Shown: in pieces, positions 7,279 through 12,939 of the stretch
How positions within the stretch are numbered: position 1 is the first letter of the stretch
Layout of the letters: the number at the start of each line of letters is the position of its first letter
From: JAQVOO01 sp964524755
GTDB taxonomy: Bacteria > Spirochaetota > Spirochaetia > Sphaerochaetales > Sphaerochaetaceae
Direction: 5' to 3'
DNA length: 18,975 nucleotides
NCBI GenBank assembly: GCA_964524755.1
Contig: CAZGDR010000036.1
Span: 1 to 18,975 of the forward strand
The notes under the pieces: model-generated
Told to the model about the DNA's origin: nothing
Databases searched by the model: none
The model's input: only the letters and a program-made list of their open reading frames with translations
Translations under genes and position numbers: made by a program

Positions 7279-8645
7279 GCTACAGTCTCCAGAGAGTTTT
7301 CTTCTGTTTGTTTACGGTAGGCTAAAAGTATTTCTCCGCCGAGATAAAAAGATCCGGTGCAGAGAATTGCATTGGCATTACCGGTAACAGAGTAGGCCAG
7401 AGTCAAAGCTTTATCTGGATCTTTCTCTAAGAATATTCGTGGAGGATTACGCATCTCTAGGACCTCTTCCTGTAATAGAAGAAAGAGTTTTTCAGGATCA
7501 CTTTTCTTAAATGTTCCAGGCCGAGAAACAATAATAGAATCAAAGAATGGCAGGAGAAGTCGTGCCATATGTACATGATCTTTATCTTCCAACACACCAT
7601 AGATGATAGTATTACCTTTAGTTCCATAGAGTTGAACAAATGAGTTGAGTAGATGTCTGAGGCTTTCAACTGTATGTGCACCATCGATAACGAGCGGTGG
7701 GTTACTTCCTACAAATTGCATACGCCCCGGGAGTTTAGCCTCCATAAGGGCCTTTTCTGTAATTCCTTTCTGATAAAGATTCAACGTCTTAAGGACATAT
7801 AATGCTAAAGCACAGTTTTCAGCTTGGACTTCACCCCGCATGGTCAATAACAGGGGTGTTTGCTCCCCATCTCGCCAAGTTATTTCAACTTGTTCTCCAT
7901 CGTGTACTGTTTTTGTAGCTAATGATTCTACGGTGGCCTGGAGATCATATAAGCGAGAACCCTGTGTTTCGGCCTCCATGACAAAAACTGTACGGGCATC
8001 TCGTTTCTGGCGGGAGATAAAGACCGGGACTCCTGCTTTAATTATCTTGGCTTTCTCAGCGGCAATCAAAGTAATAGTATTACCTAGAATGGCGGTGTGT
8101 TCGAGTTCAATGGGAGTGATGACTGTAGCCTCAGGTGAAATTGTATTGGTGGCATCGAGTCGTCCGCCTAGCCCCGTTTCAATGACTGCCCAGGTACATC
8201 CTGTTTGTGAGAAGAGGAGAAATGCAAATGCCGTATAGAGCTCGAAAGCAGTCGGGTCAGCGGTTCCCCATTCATCAGCAAAATGAAACCCCTCTAGAAG
8301 TTGCACTAATAGGTTAGCTGCTTTTATCAAATCTTCTTCAGGGAAGAACGTGCCACAAAGGGTAAATCTTTCACGATAATTGACTAGATGGGGAGACGTA
8401 TAGAGGCCTGTTTTATGTCCGAGTGCTTCAAGGCCCTTTGCTAAAAACGTCGCCGTTGATCCTTTTCCTTTTGAGCCAGCGACATGAATGGTTTTAAAAT
8501 CATGCTCTGGATTGCCAATATGGTGTAACAATGCTTTCATTCGATCTAAACGATACAACCTAACAGTATAACCACTATTTTGTCGTTCGAGATTGGTGAA
8601 TGATTCCATATATAAGCAGAACTGATTGAAGTCTGTAAATTGCAT
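7269..8645 (-). CDS. folC: Folylpolyglutamate / dihydrofolate synthase
   Basis: FolC joins glutamate to folates and, in bifunctional forms, to dihydropteroate, using ATP in the cytoplasm. The 458 residues are typical in length. Motifs seen are the P-loop HVAGSKGKGST (54-64), TSPHLVNYRERF (83-94), ETGLGGRLDATN (156-167), EHTAILGNTITLIAAEKAKIIK region (182-203, with the lysine expected to be carbamylated), LPGRMQ (305-310), DGAHT (321-325, usually DGAHN) and CTGSFYLGGE (429-438). From sequence alone I cannot tell whether it also makes dihydrofolate. The first gene of the three-gene minus-strand operon, it has no Shine-Dalgarno sequence before ATG 8645. A promoter match ends only 5 nt upstream, so the message may be leaderless. 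The last ten bases overlap rqcH. Confidence 0.9.
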   Translation of the reverse strand: MQFTDFNQFCLYMESFTNLERQNSGYTVRLYRLDRMKALLHHIGNPEHDFKTIHVAGSKGKGSTATFLAKGLEALGHKTGLYTSPHLVNYRERFTLCGTFFPEEDLIKAANLLVQLLEGFHFADEWGTADPTAFELYTAFAFLLFSQTGCTWAVIETGLGGRLDATNTISPEATVITPIELEHTAILGNTITLIAAEKAKIIKAGVPVFISRQKRDARTVFVMEAETQGSRLYDLQATVESLATKTVHDGEQVEITWRDGEQTPLLLTMRGEVQAENCALALYVLKTLNLYQKGITEKALMEAKLPGRMQFVGSNPPLVIDGAHTVESLRHLLNSFVQLYGTKGNTIIYGVLEDKDHVHMARLLLPFFDSIIVSRPGTFKKSDPEKLFLLLQEEVLEMRNPPRIFLEKDPDKALTLAYSVTGNANAILCTGSFYLGGEILLAYRKQTEENSLETVACP

Positions 8646-8650
8646 GACTT

Positions 8651-8679
8651 ACTGTAGTATAGGGGCATAATTTGGTCAA
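8651..8679 (-). promoter_or_regulatory. Candidate folC promoter, nearly abutting the start codon
   Basis: Read on the minus strand, TTGACC (8679-8674) is followed by a 17-nt spacer and TACAGT (8656-8651): 5/6 and 4/6 matches. Only 5 nt separate the -10 from the ATG at 8645, so transcription would begin at or beside the start codon. A second -10-like TATACT lies at 8661-8656 but has no -35 at a usable distance. Confidence 0.4.
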
Positions 8680-8764
8680 TGAGACAAAATATACAATACA
8701 CGACACTGAAAACAGTAATCCAGATTACAGGTTGACATAAAGCGACAAATTGTAGTTTTGAGGC

Positions 8765-8793
8765 TTGTCTTTACCCTGTTAAGGAATTAAGAT
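8765..8793 (+). promoter_or_regulatory. Candidate promoter for the acyl-CoA synthetase operon
   Basis: TTGTCT at 8765-8770, a 17-nt spacer and TAAGAT at 8788-8793 match at 4/6 and 4/6. The leader would be about 40 nt and ends in the strong ribosome-binding site GGAGGAGGAG. A TTGACA at 8732-8737 is a better -35 alone but has no -10 at suitable spacing. Confidence 0.45.
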
Positions 8794-8840
8794 AGGGAAT
8801 ACACCTTTTAGGTGGACGAAAAGCGGAGGAGGAGTTCTAT

Positions 8841-10589
8841 ATGGCGAAATCTGTAAAGGCTAAGGGTAATCCTTGGGATTTTTTGGCTGATTATAAAGGT
8901 GAATATTTTAATGGGGAATGGCCCACACTCGTGCAGATGTTTGAAATAACCTGCTCGCGCTATCCCGATAATCGTTGTTTTACAGCCTTTGCGCCCACTG
9001 AGCTAACTCTCACGTATACGCAGGCTCGTGATAAAATTATTCAAGTTGCCGATTATTTGGTAACGCAAGGAATTGGACCTGAAATAAATGTGGGAGTCAC
9101 TGGGAAAAATAGTCCAGAATGGGCTATTGCCTATTTTGCTATCCTCTATACTGGAGCTACTGTGGTTCCGCTTGATTATCAACTAAGTGATAAAGAACTA
9201 GAGACTCTGTTGAAGTTTGCTGATGTTAAACATCTTTTTGTTGACAGTGAACGCTTTGATGCCCTTGATGCTAACGGAAAGGTTGGCTTAGAGCTGAAAA
9301 TAGCCTTAGAAGAGGGACATAGTGATTATATCTTTACCAAGAACGCACCGAAGAAACAAAAGCGCAAAGAGGCCAAAGAGAGCGATTTAGCAGCTATTCT
9401 CTTTACTAGTGGAACAACGGGAAAACCCAAAGGGGTAATGCTTACTCATTCCAATCTAGTTGCAGATTGTTATCTTGCTCAAGCTAATCTTACCGTTTTC
9501 CCATCCGATGTTTTTTATGCTTTACTTCCTATTCACCACTCCTATACGATGTTGGCGGTATTAATTGTGGGTACTTCAGTAGGTACTGAAATAGTATTTG
9601 GAAAAAAACTTGTTGTTTCCCAAATTTTAAAGGAGCTCAAAAAAGGTAATGTCACCATGTTTCTTGCCGTCCCTATGCTATTTAACAAGATGTTACGGGG
9701 TTTAATGAATGGTATCCGGGAAAAAGGGATAATCGTGTATGGGCTTATCCGGTTTCTCATGTCAACTAGCGGTCTCATCAAGAAAGTCTTTAAAGTTAAT
9801 CCTGGACATAAAATGTTCAATGGGTTGCTGGCTAAATTATCGATGGACAAAATCCGTATTTGTATTAGTGGAGGAGGGCCTCTTCCCGCTTCAACCTTTA
9901 AACTATTTAACCAGTTAGGCATCGATTTTGTACAAGGTTATGGTCTGACCGAAACGAGTCCAATAATCACTCTTAACCCGATTGATGCCTATATTGAGAC
10001 TTCAGTTGGAAAAATTATTCCTCGCGCTGAAATGAAAATTCTCGATCCCGATTCGCGCAACATCGGAGAAATTGCTGTTCGTGGACCTATGGTCATGCAG
10101 GGGTATTACCGTAATCAGGAAGCTACTGATGAGGTGTTGAGCAAGGATGGATGGTTACGCACTGGTGATGTAGGTTATATCGAAAATAATTATGTCTATC
10201 TTACCGGGCGGAAGAAGTCTCTAATTGTCACCGAAGGTGGCAAGAATGTATACCCCGAAGCCATAGAAGATGAATTCCAACTGTATGATGAAATCGACCA
10301 AATCTGTGTGTTGGGCTATATTTTAGACAGGAAAACTATAGCAGAAGGGATTAGAGCGATTATCTATCCAAATGAAAAATTGACGGATGAGATGAAAGCA
10401 AAATATTCTAAAAAAGAAGAGCAGGCTGAAGCTATGCTTAAACACATGCAAGGTATTGTCGACAAAGTAAATAAAGAAATGTTGCCGTATAAGCGGATTA
10501 CTCGAGTTACTATTGCCGATGAGCCGCTTGAGATGACCAGTACGAAGAAAATCAAACGCCATATAGTTGCCGAAGTTTACAAGGATTGA
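8841..10589 (+). CDS. AMP-forming acyl-CoA (long-chain) or acyl-ACP synthetase
   Basis: This is an ANL-superfamily adenylating enzyme that activates a carboxylic acid, probably a fatty acid, through an acyl-AMP to its thioester. The 582 residues contain the phosphate loop FTSGTTGKPKG (188-198), IHHSYT (231-236), SGGGPLP (343-349), QGYGLTETSP (365-374), GWLRTGDVGYI (437-447), TGRKKSLIVTEGGKNVYP (455-472) and, near the end, PLEMTSTKKIKRH (about 564-576) holding the expected A10 lysine. The insertion between 280 and 335 is typical of FACL-like enzymes. A basic KKQKRKEAK segment (171-179) lies just before the phosphate loop and may be a surface linker. The ATG has the strong ribosome-binding site GGAGGAGGAG. 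It leads an operon with yhbY and an alcohol dehydrogenase. Substrate chain length cannot be read from sequence. Confidence 0.88.
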   Translation: MAKSVKAKGNPWDFLADYKGEYFNGEWPTLVQMFEITCSRYPDNRCFTAFAPTELTLTYTQARDKIIQVADYLVTQGIGPEINVGVTGKNSPEWAIAYFAILYTGATVVPLDYQLSDKELETLLKFADVKHLFVDSERFDALDANGKVGLELKIALEEGHSDYIFTKNAPKKQKRKEAKESDLAAILFTSGTTGKPKGVMLTHSNLVADCYLAQANLTVFPSDVFYALLPIHHSYTMLAVLIVGTSVGTEIVFGKKLVVSQILKELKKGNVTMFLAVPMLFNKMLRGLMNGIREKGIIVYGLIRFLMSTSGLIKKVFKVNPGHKMFNGLLAKLSMDKIRICISGGGPLPASTFKLFNQLGIDFVQGYGLTETSPIITLNPIDAYIETSVGKIIPRAEMKILDPDSRNIGEIAVRGPMVMQGYYRNQEATDEVLSKDGWLRTGDVGYIENNYVYLTGRKKSLIVTEGGKNVYPEAIEDEFQLYDEIDQICVLGYILDRKTIAEGIRAIIYPNEKLTDEMKAKYSKKEEQAEAMLKHMQGIVDKVNKEMLPYKRITRVTIADEPLEMTSTKKIKRHIVAEVYKD

Positions 10590-10601
10590 TAGACTATCAA
10601 T
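10585..10601 (+). repeat. Perfect inverted repeat between ribosome-binding site and yhbY start
   Basis: ATTGATAG (10585-10592) and CTATCAAT (10594-10601) form a perfect palindrome around one base, ending directly at the yhbY ATG (10602). As RNA it can fold into a 7-bp stem with a GAC loop. The only Shine-Dalgarno-like bases, AAGG at 10581-10584, lie immediately before it, 17 nt from the ATG unless the stem forms. Confidence 0.6.
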
Positions 10602-10913
10602 ATGAATAGTGCAACACGAAATTATTTACGAAAACGGGCGCATGAATTGAAACCCATTGTGACGGTCGGTAAACAGGGAAATGATGAACGTATTGTGCGA
10701 GCTCTGGATGAAGCCTTGAGTTCGCACGAATTGGTAAAAGTCCGTTTTCAGAACTTCTTAGATGAGAGACGTGAGCTGGCAAATACGTTGGCTTCTTCTG
10801 TTAAGGCCGAGGTTGTTACCATCGTAGGGCATGTTGCCATCATCTTTCGGCAGAACAACGATCATGCAGACCGTGTGATTCATATTCCTAAAATGGTACA
10901 GGCTGATGATTGA
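10602..10913 (+). CDS. yhbY: YhbY-family RNA-binding protein (CRM domain)
   Basis: The 103 residues are one CRM (YhbY) domain, an RNA-binding fold associated with pre-50S ribosomes. The family hallmarks are LRKRAHELKPIVTVGKQG (9-26, with the GKxG loop), ALDEALSSHELVKVRF (34-49) and VGHVAIIFRQN (75-85), followed by a basic tail. The length is normal. It has no direct ribosome-binding site; a palindrome fills the 12-nt gap after the synthetase stop and touches the ATG. Its last 8 bases overlap the start of the alcohol dehydrogenase, so those two are likely translationally coupled. It acts in the cytoplasm, probably in large-subunit assembly; that role is from homologues. Confidence 0.9.
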   Translation: MNSATRNYLRKRAHELKPIVTVGKQGNDERIVRALDEALSSHELVKVRFQNFLDERRELANTLASSVKAEVVTIVGHVAIIFRQNNDHADRVIHIPKMVQADD

Positions 10914-12057
10914 ACGTTTTACAATTAGTGCAACTGGTAATCTCAGATTTGGAGAAGGCTTGTTTACTGAGTTAGCCGCATTACTGGTGGACCAAGAGTT
11001 TGCACGAGTAGCGATGGTGGTGAGTACCACTTTTTCTAAAACTGAGCAATTTTTACATTGTATTAAGACGCTAACATCAAAGAAAGTGACAGTTACCGTA
11101 CTGCCAGTTTCGGGTGAACCCTCTGTTCAATCCATTGATTCAACCGCACAGGCTGTGAAAGAGGCAGGTTGTGATGTAGTGGTTGGTATTGGAGGAGGCA
11201 GTGCGCTCGATACTGCTAAAGCGGTTGCCGTAATGGCAAAGCTCGAGAAAAACATTTCTGTAAAGAGATTCTTAGAAGGTGTGGGAGATCTGGCTCCCCC
11301 GCCAAGTCGTCTCCCTTTGTATGCCATTCCAACCACGGCCGGGACGGGGAGTGAAGCTACTAAGAATGCGGTAGTATCTCACGTTGGCAAGGATGGATTT
11401 AAAAAATCTTTACGGCATGATGCCTATATTCCAGATATGGTAATTATAGATCCTCATCTCGCTCTTTCAGTTCCTCCTTCTGTAACCGCAGCCAGTGGGT
11501 TAGATGCACTGACCCAATTGCTTGAAGCATACACCTCTGTGAAGGCCAATCCCTTCATCGATGCTTTAGCACTTCCCGCTATTGGTATGGCAGGTAATGC
11601 GTTACCTCAGTTATTGACTGGTCAAAGTGATTCCGTAGCATTGCGCGCTGATATGGCCTATGCAGCCTATATTTCTGGCATTGCGATTGCTAATGCGGGT
11701 TTAGGGTACGTACATGGTTTTGCTGGACCCTTAGGAGCCTTGCACAATGTTCCTCATGGAGTTGTGTGTGGGTCACTTATTACCCCTATCAACAAAGCTA
11801 TGCTGCAACAGACAATGCCTAGTTCACTATATACTGAAAAGATGATGAAAATAGCTAAACTCTGGAACGTTGATGGTTTAGATGGAGTAGTCGCACACCT
11901 AGAAGGCCTAACTCACGTAGCTAACTTACCACGTTTAGGCACATATGGTTTCACACTGAGTGAGATCGTTGAAATTGGTACAAAAGACCTTAGAAGAAAT
12001 GCTCCAGTAGCTCTTGATACCAAAACAGTGACGGGAATTTTGCAATCCTTACTGTAA
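10906..12057 (+). CDS. Iron-type (group III) alcohol dehydrogenase
   Basis: This is a NAD(P)-dependent oxidoreductase of the Fe-ADH family, cytoplasmic, 383 aa, normal length. It has the nucleotide motif GIGGGSALDTAKA (94-106), IPTTAGTGSEAT (141-152) and the metal-binding half GLDALTQLLEAYTS (198-211) plus HGFAGPLGALHNVPHG (270-285). Compared with E. coli FucO, Asp200, His270 and His284 keep three metal ligands, the second ligand His is Gln204, and the conserved active-site His after HxxA is Gly274. I recall both changes in a subgroup annotated as butanol-dehydrogenase-like, so they do not by themselves mean inactivity, though the metal may differ. It overlaps yhbY by 8 nt (ATGATTGA). A role in fermentation to alcohol, or in aldehyde handling next to the acyl synthetase, is inference. 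Confidence 0.88.
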   Translation: MIERFTISATGNLRFGEGLFTELAALLVDQEFARVAMVVSTTFSKTEQFLHCIKTLTSKKVTVTVLPVSGEPSVQSIDSTAQAVKEAGCDVVVGIGGGSALDTAKAVAVMAKLEKNISVKRFLEGVGDLAPPPSRLPLYAIPTTAGTGSEATKNAVVSHVGKDGFKKSLRHDAYIPDMVIIDPHLALSVPPSVTAASGLDALTQLLEAYTSVKANPFIDALALPAIGMAGNALPQLLTGQSDSVALRADMAYAAYISGIAIANAGLGYVHGFAGPLGALHNVPHGVVCGSLITPINKAMLQQTMPSSLYTEKMMKIAKLWNVDGLDGVVAHLEGLTHVANLPRLGTYGFTLSEIVEIGTKDLRRNAPVALDTKTVTGILQSLL

Positions 12058-12078
12058 GAGATAGGTGGAACAAACGTC

Positions 12079-12828
12079 TTATTCGAGTGCTAAAAATACA
12101 TTTTTAGCTTGGTAATGGATATCGAGAGTCCCTCTACCGTTACGTACTGCTTTTAAGAGATCATCTTTTACCACTACCACTGATCCACTTACATAACGGA
12201 TAGGAAGTCCTTCATAGACCTCGCCACGCAAAATGGTGGAAGGTCCCATCACTACTACAGGAATTGGATGATCTGAAAATTTGTCTAAGACCTCTAACAT
12301 GGTGTTATTCACAATACTTGTTCCCGTTAAAATTAGTGCGTCAGCTTCAGCTGTTGCCCACGGATAAAACTCTTTTGATTTTCCTATTCCTCGTCCTAAG
12401 TCTAAAGACCTCACTTCAAACCCAGTCTCTTCAAGATTCTTAAACACTGGAGAAAAATGACCAATCATTGCAATTTTGGCACCTTCTGGTAGATCTAAAT
12501 CTTTTTGAAAGCTAGGATGTCCAGCGGGTAAGGTCTTAGCAAAAGGCTGATTTAATGCATTAACTAGAGCTACCGCCATGACACGTGAGAGGTGGTTATC
12601 CTCTTTCTTTATCTGACGTAATAATTGAATGGCAAATCTTCCTTCATAATCAGTTCCATCTGTGTTCACAGAATAGGCATGTTTGGGATTACACAATGTA
12701 GCACAAAGTCCACAACGGCCATCGGTCAAGGTTACAGCAGTGTAACCAAGACTCAATGTCACTTCATCAATAACAGAACCTTCTGCATCATTGGCAAAAA
12801 TTGAAAAAATTTTGTTATTTAGTTCCAT
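12079..12828 (-). CDS. DUF4213/DUF364 protein (putative heavy-metal chelation family)
   Basis: The start at ATG 12828 is chosen because AAGGGGGA lies just upstream; the longer frame reaching 12891 has no ribosome-binding site and begins with a spurious hydrophobic stretch. The protein is 249 aa. Residues 1-100 match the DUF4213 N-terminal domain, and 115-249 the DUF364 domain with AMIGHFSPVF (120-129), ILTGTSIVNNTM (166-177) and VVMGPSTILRGEVYEGLPI (192-210). A cysteine cluster C39-x2-C42-x3-C46 (GRCGLCATLC) sits in the N-terminal domain and could hold a metal ion or cluster. DUF364 proteins are named for proposed heavy-metal chelation; their biochemical role is unsettled. It lies 111 nt downstream of the GH2 gene on the same strand and converges on the alcohol dehydrogenase, leaving 21 nt between stops. 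Confidence 0.8.
   Translation of the reverse strand: MELNNKIFSIFANDAEGSVIDEVTLSLGYTAVTLTDGRCGLCATLCNPKHAYSVNTDGTDYEGRFAIQLLRQIKKEDNHLSRVMAVALVNALNQPFAKTLPAGHPSFQKDLDLPEGAKIAMIGHFSPVFKNLEETGFEVRSLDLGRGIGKSKEFYPWATAEADALILTGTSIVNNTMLEVLDKFSDHPIPVVVMGPSTILRGEVYEGLPIRYVSGSVVVVKDDLLKAVRNGRGTLDIHYQAKNVFLALE
12089..12108. terminator. AT-rich hairpin at converging gene ends
   Basis: GCTAAAAA (12089-12096) and TTTTTAGC (12101-12108) are perfect 8-bp arms around TACA. The hairpin lies in the last codons of the DUF364 gene and just beyond the alcohol dehydrogenase stop (12057). It could end transcripts from either side, but there is no separate U-run after the stem, so function as a terminator is uncertain. 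Confidence 0.35.
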
Positions 12829-12848
12829 GATGTTCCCCCTTAACTGGT

Positions 12849-12857
12849 ATACTAGCA
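12849..12857 (-). promoter_or_regulatory. Weak extended -10 before the DUF364 gene
   Basis: On the minus strand the sequence TGCTAGTAT (12857-12849) has the TGn extension and a 4/6 -10. I see no matching -35. The leader would be about 14 nt, just enough for the ribosome-binding site. Co-transcription from the GH2 gene upstream is equally possible, since no convincing terminator separates them. Confidence 0.25.
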
Positions 12858-12939
12858 CTAAAGAGAGTGGAAAGCGATAAGATAATAGCATCTGTGCTTG
12901 CTAGAGGGAGAAGATGCGGCAAATATCCCTTAGTATTCT

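Noticed and set aside
7840..8238. 132-aa open frame on the + strand opposite folC
   Set aside because: Antisense to conserved folC motifs, with low-complexity Ser/Val composition typical of reverse-frame shadows.
8732..8760. Promoter using TTGACA at 8732
   Set aside because: No -10-like hexamer lies 15-19 nt downstream; the nearest, TGTAGT, is at 13 nt.
9542..9922. 126-aa open frame on the - strand opposite the acyl-CoA synthetase
   Set aside because: Antisense to conserved synthetase motifs and without recognisable features.
12829..12891. 21-residue hydrophobic N-terminal extension of the DUF364 protein as a signal peptide
   Set aside because: The upstream start has no ribosome-binding site, while ATG 12828 has AAGGGGGA; homologues are cytoplasmic.
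12829..12939. Terminator between the GH2 and DUF364 genes
   Set aside because: I found no stem followed by a T-run on either strand in these 111 bases.
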